A DNA stretch of 64,000 nt from assembly GCA_964017185.1 (NCBI GenBank), contig OZ024869.1, positions 55,950,761 through 56,014,760 of the forward strand. The letters run 5' to 3'. The DNA is from Rugalucina vietnamica. Lineage: Eukaryota > Mollusca > Bivalvia > Lucinida > Lucinidae. The position numbers and the translations under genes were made by a program. The notes below the pieces were generated by a model. That model was not told the DNA's origin. It worked only from the letters and a program-made list of their open reading frames with translations, and searched no databases. Within the stretch, counting starts at the first letter, position 1. Every line of letters starts with the position of its first letter. Positions 1-10,359 of the stretch are shown piece after piece.

Positions 1-132
1 TTCAGCTGAAAGATCATCCGTTTCATCAATCTGTTGTTTGAGCTTCTCTTTCAGATCCTTAACGTGTCTGTCAGCCAGTTTTACGGAGTATCCCTCATCA
101 CTATCAGATGTAAGATCCGCTTCGCTCGCCAT
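1..132 (-). CDS. N-terminus of an unrecognised protein, gene runs off the left edge
   Basis: Reading the minus strand from the ATG at 132 gives 44 codons without a stop to the edge of the window. The peptide starts MASEADLTSDSDEGYSVK and continues with a charged, probably helical stretch (VKDLKEKLKQQIDETDD). An acidic, serine-rich start followed by a Lys/Glu/Gln-rich helix is typical of real coding sequence rather than of the AT-rich flanks, but I do not recognise the family. The bases upstream (133-278) are AT-rich and would be the 5' UTR or promoter. The rest of the gene lies to the left of the window, so neither its length nor its function can be judged. It could instead be a chance open frame. 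Confidence 0.5.
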   Translation of the reverse strand, partial: MASEADLTSDSDEGYSVKLADRHVKDLKEKLKQQIDETDDLSAE

Positions 133-278
133 GATTTTGTGTTTTATACGAAAAATTACTTCCGTATATGTTCACATATATTGTTTAATAATGCACACTT
201 GTGTTAGAGTGTGTAAAGAAGAAAAATGATAAAGTTATAGTGAGTGTAGAAAAAAGCTCGAGACGACAATTGGTTCAT

Positions 279-569
279 GCAGTACGAAAACTTACCCATG
301 CAGAGATTTTTTTCAGCAATGAAAAATGAAAATTTTATTGGAAAAATTTTGATGTCTTTAATATTTTTGCCCAAAACATTGATTGTGGGTACACGTTAGA
401 ACCGCCTCGTCGAGTACCCACAATCTATGTTCTGGATCAAGAAAAATATCAATTTTTTCAAATGAAATTTTCATTGCTGAAAAAAGGTATACCCCTGCAT
501 ACCCCAGTTTTGCTACATAAAAGTGGGGAACAAGGGGGTATACATTACACGGACATGTCTTCTTGATGT
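279..569. mobile_element. Hairpin MITE family, copy A
   Basis: About 290 bp. One end reads GTACGAAAACTTACCCATGC and the other, on the opposite strand, is close to AAGAAGACATGTCCGTGTAA, so the ends are imperfect inverted repeats. The middle carries the family hairpin, whose arms are built on ATTGTGGGTAC and GTACCCACAAT around a GAACCGCCTCG core. A GGTATACCCCTGCATACCCC block lies near the right end. No coding capacity. Other copies are at 950, 2941, 3667, 20209, 21494 and 33067. Confidence 0.75.
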
Positions 570-949
570 ATACAGTGAGAATCTGTTTGTTACATAAATA
601 TAATGCTCGTTCTGGCACATAATACTCCTCAAGGTTTGATGGTAATCTTTGAACCTAGCTTTAGAAGGTGTTTAGCAATAAGGCTGACATTATCCATGTG
701 CTCTAAGGAAGTGCGTCCCACTGATATACCACATTTGAATGTTATGTCGTCGGCATATACGTTAACGTTTGACAAAAACATCTATACCCCATTCACTTTA
801 GTTCAGCCTCATTGAGAGTTGACAAGGGGCTTTATTATAATTGAAAATTGACATGCCTTTACGAAGAAGTTATATCCCGTTAGCTGGAATAAATAGTTCA
901 GAAATTGAGTTAACATTTTTCAACTTATTCTAAATCTGTATTGTCTAGC
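570..949. other. Unassigned AT-rich sequence
   Basis: I see no repeat shared with the rest of the window and no convincing reading frame. It separates two copies of the hairpin MITE. Confidence 0.6.
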
Positions 950-1206
950 CATTCATGCAATATACAGAGATCTTTTTCAGCTGTAAAAATTGAAAATTTT
1001 GTTGGATTTTTTTTTTATTTTATTTTTCTTATTTTTGCTCAAAATACACGTTATAACCGTCTCACTGAGGCGGTTCTAACGAGTACCCATAATCTATATT
1101 TTGGAGCAAAAATAAGACACATAGGTATACCCCTGCATACCCCGGTTGAGCTATATAAAAGTGGGGTTTAAGGTGGTAAACATTACACGAACATGTTTTC
1201 CTGATG
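950..1206. mobile_element. Hairpin MITE family, copy B
   Basis: Same family and orientation as the copy at 279. The left end (CATGCAATATACAGAGATC) and right end (ACATTACACGAACATGTTTT) are recognisable. Much of the left hairpin arm has been replaced by a T-rich stretch near 1005-1030, so the hairpin is damaged. Noncoding. Confidence 0.7.
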
Positions 1207-1389
1207 TAGTGAAAGTTTTTTTGGACATGAATATGCATTGAAATGTGATCTCATGGAATTAATACTTCTTGATTGACATTTATGAGTCACATCGCGGGAT
1301 AAATATGTATTTGAGAATCCTGTCAGGAATATGATTCCCATGAAGCAGATATACGGTCGATAGTATGTTTTATAATGACGGTCTTGTAA

Positions 1390-1497
1390 CCCAGCAGTCA
1401 CATGACGTCATAATGACGTCAGATCGACGTCGATGCGACGTCATGACGTCGCATCGACGTTGATATGCCGTCGTTATGACGTCATGTGCCCGCTGGG
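1390..1497. repeat. 108-bp palindrome built from TGACGTCA units
   Basis: The segment starts CCCAGCAGTCACATGACGTC and ends with the approximate reverse complement (GACGTCATGTGCCCGCTGGG). The whole length folds on itself around a central ATGACGTCAT-type core. TGACGTCA-like octamers and TCGACGTCGA-like steps alternate throughout. TGACGTCA is the consensus CRE site for CREB/ATF factors. A second copy lies at 21332. It looks like a very short fold-back transposable element with termini near CCCAGCRG. Confidence 0.75.
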
Positions 1498-1979
1498 AAT
1501 GAGATGCAACATTACAATCGGGAGTTAAAAGTGCATATATTTGTGTACCTTTGCTGTTACCAAAATTGAATTGCAAGTGTTTCCCATGGTTGTCTGTCAT
1601 TTGAATTTGCAGAGTTGCCCCCATGTTGTAATAGTCGAAACAGCCGGGTCGAAACAGACTTCAGTTGCAATGTGGTTATCTTACACAATAACAATAATTT
1701 TCAAAGAACTAAGATTTTGACTGAATTATCTTGAATGACGAATTGATAAAACCCAACCGAAGATGCACACACAATATTTTACTTTATTACAAACATGCAT
1801 TCAGCATAGATACACCAATTTTAGTAAACTATATTATACTTTTCATGTTTTTTCTTTTTTTTATTTTCGACCAGGAAGAATCGGTTAATGTGATAGTGAA
1901 AAAGAAATGTTTCATTTTCAACAAATTTCATTGCTAATAAACTGTGACTAGCATCTCGTTTCAAAAATGTTTTATGACA
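1498..1979. other. Unassigned AT-rich sequence
   Basis: Only short chance reading frames are present. No repeat, RNA gene or domain is recognised. Confidence 0.6.
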
Positions 1980-2175
1980 ACTCAGAGGATAACGTTTAGT
2001 CAGTAACTTTGACAAGCCCGATTGCTATAATAACCTGCTGCTTGCCTTAGATGCCCCACTTTATTAAATTGTTTCTTTCATATTTTGAAATGAAACTCCA
2101 CCAGTTGTCCCTCGACAGTTATTGGCATTTTTCGTAAAATATCATTTTTGTTATTACCCGATAAATGATACACTG
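1980..2175 (+). repeat. Dispersed repeat, shared with 30760-30965
   Basis: About 200 bp align by eye with 30760-30965, including the shared strings GTTTAGTCAGTAACTTTGAC and a TTTTCGTAAAA block followed by an ATCATTTTT run. The copies have diverged by substitutions and small indels. No coding frame is shared. Probably a piece of an old transposable element or segmental duplication. Confidence 0.65.
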
Positions 2176-2493
2176 ATTGTTTCTGTTTTTTACTAAACAT
2201 ATCAAATAAAGTATATAAAGGTTTGATCCTTTGGAAGCAATTAAAACATTCAAAGGGAGATAGTATAGACTGTATTACGCAATTTTGGGTAATGAACCCT
2301 AATCAGTAGCCCTTTTTAAACCGGCAACGAAAGCCAGACAATTGTGCTGCAATTTCGATAATTTACACGAGACGTCTAAATCAAAGACACATTTCTAAAC
2401 GGGGTCAAGTAATATATAAACATTGCTTAGAAGTACTTTTTTAAACGTGAGTGTTTTGAACACTCTGAATATTTTTACTGATCACAAAGGACC

Positions 2494-2672
2494 TAAATAA
2501 AACTATAGTCTGCACCATGTATGATGTACGGGGATACTTTTTAGGGCCGCCACACGGCACAGCACCAGCTGTTAAAATAAAAATCAAATAAAAGTATAAT
2601 CTGCTCTTAGACTATTGATGATGTACAGGGAGACTTTTTAGGGCCGCCACACCGGCACAACAAAGCCTTATA
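2494..2672 (+). repeat. Two tandem copies of a ~90-bp repeat
   Basis: Copies at about 2494-2577 and 2585-2672 share TGATGTACRGGGAKACTTTT and the block TTTTTAGGGCCGCCACAC. A third copy is at 34905-34990, showing that the unit is dispersed. The GC-rich core AGGGCCGCCAC stands out in an AT-rich background. Noncoding. The 320 bp before it (2176-2493) hold nothing I recognise. Confidence 0.65.
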
Positions 2673-2940
2673 CCATAGACTCACGCCAACAGTTTGAAAA
2701 AGTGGGCGGGATTTTCCCTACACTTCCTGTTGTATTTTTACTAGATGCTAGTAAGTCCTATAGGTTAGTGTTATATTTCGTGTGTCCTTAGCTTCAGGCA
2801 GATAGTTCAAGACATGTTGCAATGGAACTCACTCACTGCTCAATGTTCAATTCAATATAATTAAGTGCCTGGTATTAATGACATTTTTTGCGTGAGTAAC
2901 TCTGTTCAGAAATCCCTAGCCTCCATATGTAAAAGTCAGA

Positions 2941-3165
2941 CCATCAGGATAACAAGTCCATGAAATGTATTATCCCTTATACCTAACTTTCATATAGTAA
3001 AACTGGGGTTTTCAAGGGTATACAATTTTGCTTAGTTTGGGGGTTCTAGCGGGTATCCACAAATTATCGTTTGAGCAAAAACAACAAAAAACAAAACAAT
3101 TTAACTGACAATTTTTTTTACGACTATAAAATCTTTGTTTATTTCATAAGCGTATTTTCGCAAGG
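2941..3165. mobile_element. Hairpin MITE family, copy C (decayed)
   Basis: Inverted relative to the copies at 279 and 950. It begins CCATCAGGATAACAAGTCCA, has the block CATATAGTAAAACTGGGGTT, and ends in GCGTATTTTCGCAAGG. One half of the central hairpin is lost and the rest has drifted, so this looks older than copies D and F. Confidence 0.55.
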
Positions 3166-3666
3166 AAACGACGCAGCTAAAGACATGTTGAAAGTTTGGA
3201 TACACTGTGTAAACAAAAAAATTATTGCATCAGCACATCTGCACATATTTTCATAAAAATTGCGCATAGCTGGTTTATCTAAGAAAGTATGTTATCTAGA
3301 TCTGCGCATTTGTCTCCAAGTATTAACGTCTGAATAAACTTTGGCTGCAATTTGATTATCTCGTACAGTGCAAGAGTTTCAAATTTCGAAGAAATGGGAT
3401 TTTGAATGAATGATTTTGAACGATAAATGAATAAACTGAAATGCAACTGCACCCTTAAAAGTTCATTCAATTATAGGATTATCTTTGAATGGAGAGACAT
3501 AGTTTTAGATCTCATCCTATGAGATGCAGCTGGTGTATCTCAGCAATGTTTAAACAATTAAACAGAAGCGATGACACTTGTCACAAAGGTAATGTGAGTA
3601 CAAGTAGTCGCACCACTAAAAGTTAAAATGACAAAAACGTCGTCATCCACGAATGTTTCATCGATA
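3166..3666. other. Unassigned AT-rich sequence
   Basis: Lies between two hairpin MITE copies. I see only chance reading frames and no shared repeat. Confidence 0.55.
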
Positions 3667-3939
3667 CATCAGGGAATCCATGCAATGAATACCCCCTTAT
3701 ACCCAACCTTCATATAGTAAAACTGGGGTATGTAGAGTTTACCTATTTTTCTTAATTTTGCTCCAAAACATAGATTGTGGGTACTCGTTAGAACCGCCTC
3801 GCCGAGGCGGTTCTAACGTGTACCCACAATCTATGCTTTGAGCAAAAATAAGAAAAATATCAAAATATTTCTACTGAAAAGTATCATTTTTTACAACTTT
3901 AAAAATCTCTGTATATTGCATGGGCGTGTTTTCGTAATG
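3667..3939. mobile_element. Hairpin MITE family, copy D, in the C1q 3' flank
   Basis: This is the best-preserved copy. It begins CATCAGGGAATCCATGCAAT and ends CATGGGCGTGTTTTCGTAATG-like, the inverted counterpart. The centre (about 3760-3850) is a nearly perfect hairpin of roughly 40-base arms meeting at CCGCCTCG/CCGAGGCGG. It ends 24 bp beyond the stop codon of the C1q gene, so it probably forms part of that gene's 3' UTR or defines its limit. No target-site duplication could be identified. Confidence 0.8.
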
Positions 3940-3962
3940 GCTCCAGTTAGGTCGATTCAAAC

Positions 3963-5764
3963 TTAGTGAAGTAAGTATCCTGAGAACTTGTTCAGGCCAC
4001 CAAAACCACCTGTGCATAGAATATTGTACCCTTTATAACGGGCTTCCACCCACACTTGGTCACCTCTCTTTAGCGTCACCACTGCTTTCCCAGTCACGGT
4101 TGTTTTAGCATCAGAATGAGCAGCACCAAAGACCCTGCTTACGACATTTCCACCCGCCATTATCTGGAAGGACATGCTCTTTCCATAGGAGACACATAGT
4201 GTGAAGCTGACCTTGAATGTACCGTTGGTCGGTGACGTGAATTTACCATTGATGACGTCGTAGACGCCCGCATCATTTACGATGACGTCAGTAAAGATAA
4301 TTGGTTCCCGGCTCTCCAGGCTGTCTGATTTCACGGCTGTGGCAGAGAAAGCATATGCTGGTTCCTTGACAATGGCTGAAATAAGAATGCAAAATAAAAA
4401 AGGATACACCCTGTGTTAAGATATCAACATTGCACCAAATAAGATCGCCTATGTCAATTTTCGCATTTGATTTCATATGAAACTCACACATTTTTCATAA
4501 ATCTATATCATTTAATTATGGACTCAATATACACTGCAATTTTCATATATAGTTTCTTTCTTTCTTTCTTTCTTGTTTAATTATTTGGATTTGGAAATCT
4601 TGCCGACATCTATTTTTACGTTTAAGGGTTGATCAGACATAGTATTGTAACGAACGGCCGAGCCAAGCCAAAGCAAGCCCCGTCGGTGGAAAAGCATGCT
4701 CATCCACCAAGGGTGGTTTACTGCGCTATATACCCAGCCCTTACTCGATTCACACTCGAGTTTGAAATATGCATATTTCAAGCACTCAATATGCCGCAAA
4801 TACGCTGTACCAACGTATTTTTCCCAGGGAGGCTATCCCGTCACATTACTTTCCCCTCCGAGAACACTCGTTCCGAGTCTTGGCCTGGGAAACACATGGG
4901 TAAGGCAACTCCGGTCTGGCAGTTGTCATCATCCCACCGCTGCCACCAAATGTAACGAACGGCTGAGCCAAGCCACAGCAAGCCCCGTCGGTGGAAAAGC
5001 ATGCTCATCCACCAATGGTGGTTTACTGCGCTATATACCCAACCCTTACTCGATTCACAAAGTCTCGAGTTTGAAATTTGCATATTACAAGCACTCAATA
5101 TGCCGCAAATACGCTGCACCAACGTATTTTTCCAAGGGAGGCTATCCTGTCACAGTATATAATGTAGAAATACAAAAATATGCTCACCCTCCTGATCTTT
5201 AACAAATTTCTGGAATTCTGGAAATATTTCAGAATAAATTTTCTCCCTTGCCTTTACCAACTGTTTCTGTATGAACATCTCAAGTAATGCTTCCATTCTT
5301 AGAATATCAGCATATACATAGCGAGGTGAGGTTTTCCTAGTAAGGTACGCGCTAATGTTCTTCAGTTCTAGTCTCATTCCTCTATACTCCGCTTCCAAAA
5401 TTGTTAATTGATTTTCAACCCGCTCTTTCAAGTTTTCGAATTCTCCATTTCGCCTTTGTAGATAATGTTCTGTATCGTTCCTAACGGTTTCTAAGTTCCC
5501 ATGAATAGACGTGTTTAGTTCTGCCGAATTTTCAACAATTTCAGCCGAATATTGCTTCGTAGTAAGGAGATCATGTTGGACTTCTGTTGACAATTTATCA
5601 AATGAAGCGGTTACTTGATTAAAGCTTTCTTCAACGCTATTCATCTTTTCAACTACTCTCTCCTGATACAACGAAATCAAGCAGGATCCGTCAACTGACA
5701 TGTCGTGTCCCGTTGCCCAGTAGACCACGCAAAAGCAAGCTAAGATAAGCAACGTTTTATCCAT
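3963..5764 (-). CDS. Secreted C1q-domain-containing protein with coiled-coil stalk (two exons)
   Basis: Exon 1 is 5764-5188 and exon 2 is 4375-3963, on the minus strand. The donor is GG|GTGAGC at 5187. The acceptor at 4376 follows a T-rich tract ending TTCTTATTTCAG. The phase-1 join keeps the frame and gives 329 residues. Residues 1-20 form a hydrophobic signal peptide (MDKTLLILACFCVVYWATG). About 40-135 is rich in Glu, Gln, Asn and Leu and looks like a coiled coil. From about 200 to the end is a C1q domain: AFSAT start, FTDVIVNDAGVYD, GKFTSPTNGTFKVSF, and the closing FSGYLL. Such proteins are secreted, trimerise through the globular domain and act in molluscs as pattern-recognition lectins; that role is inferred from the family. 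No collagen repeat is present. The intron holds a TRIM element, and a MITE starts 24 bp after the stop. Confidence 0.85.
4552..4575. repeat. (TTCT)n microsatellite
   Basis: About six copies of TTCT/CTTT in a row inside the C1q intron. Confidence 0.9.
4846..4859 (-). other. Polypurine tract of the TRIM
   Basis: Purine-rich on the minus strand (GGAGGGGAAAGTAA) and directly next to the start of the downstream LTR, the place where plus-strand DNA synthesis is primed in LTR retroelements. Confidence 0.75.
4931..4948 (-). other. tRNA-Leu primer-binding site of the TRIM
   Basis: The plus strand reads ATCCCACCGCTGCCACCA, which matches from memory the 3' end of metazoan tRNA-Leu(AAG) plus CCA. It sits two bases from the LTR. 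Confidence 0.85.
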
Positions 5765-6830
5765 TTTTATTTTATGTGTATATGTTTGAATAGTAAAGCC
5801 ACAAGTCTCTGATTGCGAGGAGAAACACGCTTATTTTAAAATGCAGCAGTACTATACAATTTATTCTGACATTTGACTTCGCATTTAATCATCTAATAAT
5901 TCTAAGCATTATTCTACTCCTAGTGGCACTAAGCACCAGAGGATGATTAGTCCGTATTTAGACTTTGTTGTTAAATTGGTCAATGACAATTAACTTTTTA
6001 AACAATGCCCGCTCCGTGTCAAGATTCGGTATCTCGAGTCTGATGTGGATTTTAAGATACATGTACGTGGGCTGAGGAATACAAGTATATAACAAGTCTA
6101 TTAATGCCCTATTGTAGATGTCCATGCAAAACTTCGAGTTTTATTTTTTGTCAATACAGTTTTATCGAAACATATAATGATCATACAAGGTTTGCTACCC
6201 TGGAGCACGTCGTAACTTCACTAGTAATATTTTGTTTTTAAATAAGACAATATTTCAAGAAAGTCCGATGGAAATTTACAAACAGGAAGAATTTTGAATG
6301 AAAATTAACATTGAAATCCTCAGCGCGGTAAGATGAAAGGGAATGCGCCACACCTAGAGCTTTCAACAAGTCTCATCGGAATATTTTATATATCAGAGAA
6401 CCTCATGTTATGCCTCGGGTATATCATATGGATCGTCAATAAACTGTACAAATGGTTCGCTGGTACCATGGAACATAAATAGAATTGAAAAATCCTTGAG
6501 AAATCCTTAGGCTAAATATTGCCGTGTTTAATACATCCAAAAATTTCTGAATTCCAGATTATACCTAAAGATCTCAAATAGCAAGAAACAGCATTATCAC
6601 AACAACAATTAGCTTATTGAAAAGAAAGGCACTAAAAGATACTAAATTTTATACAATATTATATAACTTAAATTAATAATCTATCATTAAAGTGTGTTTG
6701 TTTTTTCAAGTGTTTGATATTGATTTGCAGATATTTGTAGATACTTTTTTATCTGCTGGCAGATTTTCAAATTTTTAGCATGTCCAATTACATGTAAGAC
6801 AAACTCAGGTCAAAATTCTGACAAGAATAT
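5765..6830. other. Upstream flank of the C1q gene; no gene seen
   Basis: AT-rich sequence between the C1q start codon and the LTR retrotransposon. It should contain the C1q promoter, but I cannot point to a convincing TATA box or start site. No shared repeat is recognised. Confidence 0.5.
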
Positions 6831-8255
6831 TGTACTCATCTCCAGGCACAATGAGACAGGATCACAGTTATGAAAAACAATGTTAAACGTCAGGATGGCA
6901 TTTACTCACTCAATTATTCAAGTAAATAAGCATCTATGTTGATTTAAAATTTTTAATAAATCAATTAATCATATATTCTAAAACAAAGTTAATTTAAATT
7001 ATTGACTAGATTGAGCATTTGTACAACAAGCATTAAAAACACGGCACATGTGGGTACACTAAATTTGATATCGCGAAAATACGTTCACGACGAAATACGG
7101 GACCAGCGTTAAGCCCGGGTCAGGTTTATTGTAAACCCTGCAGGCCACGTACTTGAAGCAGATACGGGATGGTCCTGGCTAATATCACCGTTGTAATTGG
7201 AGGTGCCTAGCGGGTTCTAGGAAGTCTAGCTTGTGCAGTTCGGCTACGGGTCACCGGTTAGCGGCCCGTTTGATCTGGTCAGGATCTGAGAACCAAGATG
7301 CCGAAACAGACGATGCAATCGTATTTATACCCCCGGACAACGTACCCACATGACGGAGATTGACCAATGACTCATCGCCGAGAGAAGCCAGGATAACCGC
7401 TAAACCAATCAGAGAAAGCCAGGAATTCTGACCACCTCGATTTAGTTGCCAGGAATCCCGGCGGCCATGACGATGGAGTCAACTAAAATGACAAAATACA
7501 TGAATTGTGAACATTTCTTGGAATTAAAACATTCCTGGCTTGAAACTTTAGGTTACAAGGATTATTCTGATATCTATTTTAGAGTATGAAAAGTGAGATT
7601 TCACAAAATATTTTGAAAGTCCGGAATCGAAGTGAGCCAGAAACAGACGACGCCTGTGACGACACACAGGGCTGACTAAAATATGAATTTATAGAGATTT
7701 ACAGACACTGCAGCAACCGATCACGAACTTTACAGGTTGCCTGAAGCATAAGTAAACCTCTCAACCCAAAAACTACACTGGATAAATATAAGATTTGACT
7801 AGGTTTTAACCGATTCACTTCACCGGACTGCCAAAAATAGAAAACCAATATGGCGGATGTTTTTGAAAATCTGAAAAGTTTGTCAGCACGTCAACGAAAT
7901 TGTTGAAATTGAGTGGAATTATAGAACTGATTCATAATGTCAACATTTCCTGGAGAAACACTATGTGTTATTCAATGTAAGCAGTCATATGCCAAGGAGA
8001 GTAAACATGTATTGAAAAGGATTTCCCTTGAAACGCTGTCAATTGTAATGGACAAGTAACGACTTTTGTCAAAAGGTAAAAGTCCCCTTCAGTTTATCAA
8101 GTTCCTATCAACCTGTACAGTGGTTGAAAATATCTGAATTTGATTCATACATTATGCCGTGAGTCTTGAAAATCCTCATCTGAAACGTCAGTAATCCTGA
8201 GGCTGGTAAAGAATGTTTATGTATGCTAAATAGGCTAGTGGAGCAGCCTATTACA
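6831..8255 (-). repeat. 3' LTR of the Ty3-type element (1,425 bp)
   Basis: Begins TGTACTCATCTCCAGGC and ends GCAGCCTATTACA on the plus strand, giving TG...CA ends. It aligns with 15588-16983 almost throughout. By eye the differences are scattered substitutions plus two larger gaps (about 10 bp near 7270 and 15 bp near 7705) present here but missing in the other LTR. A CCGCCATATTGG motif on the minus strand (near 7847-7856, YY1-like) is conserved in both LTRs and may be a promoter element. Confidence 0.93.
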
Positions 8256-8267
8256 CTCTCCCATCCC
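8256..8267 (-). other. Polypurine tract of the Ty3-type element
   Basis: The minus strand reads GGGATGGGAGAG directly before the 3' LTR start (TGTAATAGG). This fixes both the orientation and the inner LTR boundary. Confidence 0.8.
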
Positions 8268-8915
8268 GTGTAGAAATAAATTCTCCTGAATTTAATCCAA
8301 ACGTAGAATAGTCCTCCAGTTCACTTAGAATTATTTTAGGTAAAGCTGCCATTCATTGCTGAATTGAATACGTCATGACCAACAACAGCACCCCAAATCT
8401 CACGTTAACTGCGCTGCTGTTGGGCATGACAATCTTCAACTCAGCAACAACTGAGCAGTACTTACTGAATTTAATCTCATCATATATAGTTATCTAGAAC
8501 TTTATTCCGACTACTAGTCACAGCTAAGGTGCATAAACAGTCATGAACAACAACGGCACACCCCAAAAGTCACGTTAATTGCACGGCTGTTGTTCAAGAC
8601 TGAAGTCAACTTAGCCGCGACCAAGCAGTCAGACAAGCTCTACATAACACTTCTACACTATATTGACACATTGATAGCTTCACTATTTCTCTTATAAATT
8701 TCACTATTATTTGACTCTGATTACTTGTTACTTAAGAATTACACATTTTATTTTTCAGATTCCTAGTCCTTGGTCAGTCGTAGTTTGATCGATCTACACT
8801 GTTTTAGGAGATCATCATTAGAAGTATCCTTCAACATGGCACCACCCTCTACCATCGCAAGCCATCGGTCATCCATACACTCCCCATTTGCGATTGCCCG
8901 CAGAAACTAATACGT
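8268..8915 (-). other. Noncoding 3' part of the retrotransposon interior
   Basis: About 650 bp between the accessory ORF remnant and the polypurine tract. Two passages near 8375-8440 and 8545-8640 resemble each other (ATGAACAACAACGGCACACC-like followed by CACGTTAA and GCTGTTGTT). They form an imperfect direct repeat with internal dyad symmetry. No frame is recognised. Confidence 0.55.
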
Positions 8916-9230
8916 TTATAACCTGCTCTTGCTGGCCATGTAGGATGCAGAATGCCGGGGTGCCTTGTGCGCATCTGTCCCAGGTAGAGCTAAGAAGTTG
9001 AATGAGTCGAGCAAGTCTGTTAGTGTCACGGTAACGTAGTCTGCCCCTCTAGCCCTGAGTATTTGCATCGCTGCAAACTGCCACTGTAGCAGTTTCTGCT
9101 GGTGGTCAAGCTGCTTCCATCCCTTGGGTGGCCAGAGGATTACAATATCGCCGACAGAAAAACTGACTTCCTCGTCCAAATCCCAATTCCGGCGGGCTGG
9201 CTGCCACTGTGGCATGCCACCCATACGCAA
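8916..9230 (-). pseudogene. Downstream fragment of the retrotransposon's accessory ORF
   Basis: 104 codons on the minus strand in a different frame from the larger accessory ORF upstream (10359-9433), which ends about 200 bp earlier. The fragment is soluble and Trp/Gln-rich (PQWQPARRNWDLDEEVSFSV, then GDIVILWPPKGW). It probably belonged to the same polypeptide before a frameshift, but this is inference from position. I recognise no domain. Its place between integrase and 3' LTR is where some Ty3-type elements carry env or other extra genes. Confidence 0.45.
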
Positions 9231-9432
9231 TAATTTGGAAGCCCGATATTATTGGGACGGGGGTGGCGGGAGAATTTCCTTCCTTCTTATCTTAGGGGGT
9301 GGAGGAGCAGGGTTGACTAATGGGGAGATAGCGGTATGTTTCAGGCGCACGGTCGGTGATGCAAGGGATCCGACAGCAACTGCCATCTTAACAGGATTCC
9401 ACATGAGACTGGCAGAGCTCGTATCTTGAGGC

Positions 9433-10359
9433 CTAGAGGTCAGACATGGTGAATGGGTTGTTACTGGTACAGTTGGTGTAGGGTGTGCTAAAGTGGCCGG
9501 AAGTGTGGAGACGGCCGGAAAGGGGAGGACTCTCATTTTCCTGCCTTAGCACCTTCTCGAGCAGGCTGCTTGGAATTCCAAGATGTTTTGCGAGGAACGT
9601 CTTGTGGCTTGGCTCTGAATCCTCTGCCCCATTAAACCCTGCAAATGGTAACGCCTCCGCTTTCTGCGTTTCGCATCTCCTGACTAGGCTTCTCTTAACT
9701 CCTTTATTCTCCTCTGAGAATACTTCATCAAGTATTGTTAGGCGGAACCACTCAGGCCCACGAACCATGTATGCGAAAACGGAGCCGGGCACCATACTGA
9801 TGAAAGTGACGCTAGGCGCATCTAAAATATCGAAATAGTCAATGGCTTCTGGATTTGTGATGGAAGCTGAGGAGTCAGGAACTTTGACAGATGATGAATG
9901 GGCGGGTGCTGGTTCAATGGGCTGGTGCTGCGAGCAGCTCCTTGATGTTATGGGTACAGTGGCAAGTTCAGAATCTTTCCAGCCCTCCAAAAACTCCTCA
10001 CGGGTTCGGGTCTGCAAACTCTCCACCCTTCGAGCCCAGACGAGAACCAATGTCCTCATCTGGATAGCTGCCTTGTGGTCTCGTGCCGTTGGAGTAATCA
10101 CTCGTCTGTAGTCTGATGGAAATAGGCTGCACCAGACTGCGTTAGGTTCCGAGAATAAGTCAGCCGGCATGCCCTCTGTTTTCTCAGCATGTGTATTTCT
10201 AACATGAAGTTTTAAATCTGAAACCCGTTTGAATGTCCTTTGTTTATGTAGACAGAATGGACAGATCACTGAAAGTGTACTGTGATTTGTTGCAGCATGG
10301 TTCTTTAGATGTTTCTGGGAATCTAGCTTTTCCGAGAACTTACAGCAGGTGGTAGACAT
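9433..10359 (-). CDS. Accessory C2H2 zinc-finger ORF of the retrotransposon
   Basis: 308 codons downstream of integrase. Near the N-terminus is a good C2H2 finger, C33-x2-C36-x15-H52-x4-H57 (ICPFCLHKQRTFKRVSDLKL). A weaker finger-like stretch precedes it (residues 5-26, with a CC pair and H21/H26). The middle part has DYRRVITPTARDHKAA and a Ser/Pro-rich linker; the C-terminal third is polar. There is no signal peptide or membrane segment, so it is not an env gene. It may bind DNA or RNA, aiding target choice or regulation, or be a captured host gene; the function is unknown. This frame is intact while pol is broken. It starts about 740 bp after the integrase stop. Confidence 0.6.
   Translation of the reverse strand: MSTTCCKFSEKLDSQKHLKNHAATNHSTLSVICPFCLHKQRTFKRVSDLKLHVRNTHAEKTEGMPADLFSEPNAVWCSLFPSDYRRVITPTARDHKAAIQMRTLVLVWARRVESLQTRTREEFLEGWKDSELATVPITSRSCSQHQPIEPAPAHSSSVKVPDSSASITNPEAIDYFDILDAPSVTFISMVPGSVFAYMVRGPEWFRLTILDEVFSEENKGVKRSLVRRCETQKAEALPFAGFNGAEDSEPSHKTFLAKHLGIPSSLLEKVLRQENESPPLSGRLHTSGHFSTPYTNCTSNNPFTMSDL

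Larger units (their letters stand above)
4646..5154 (-). mobile_element. TRIM: complete miniature LTR retroelement in the C1q intron
   Basis: Two direct repeats (4646-4845 and 4951-5154) begin TGTAACGAACGG and end ATCCYGTCACA, giving the TG...CA termini of LTRs. The 105-bp interior has a primer-binding site at one end (4931-4948, reading as the 3' end of a tRNA-Leu plus CCA). At the other end is a polypurine tract (4846-4859, GGAGGGGAAAGTAA on the minus strand). The minus strand is therefore the element's sense strand. GTAT flanks both sides (4642-4645 and 5155-5158), a target duplication. There is no coding capacity, so it must have been moved by another element's proteins. The LTRs differ at a handful of positions only, so insertion is fairly recent. 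Confidence 0.88.
4376..5187 (-). other. Intron of the C1q-domain gene
   Basis: 812 bp with GT...AG ends on the minus strand. It contains a CTTT/TTCT microsatellite at about 4552-4575 and a complete TRIM retroelement at 4646-5154. The TRIM's right edge is only about 30 bp from the splice donor. The element therefore makes up more than half of the intron. Confidence 0.8.

Noticed and set aside
4288-4491. 67-codon minus-strand frame over the C1q exon 2 acceptor
   Set aside because: Different frame from the C1q domain and crosses the splice acceptor.
4629-5202. Frames of 93-168 codons across the C1q intron
   Set aside because: They fall on the TRIM and come in duplicate because its LTRs are repeated. 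The element is noncoding.
9433-10359. Accessory ORF as an envelope gene
   Set aside because: No signal peptide, transmembrane segment or cleavage site; it has a C2H2 finger instead.
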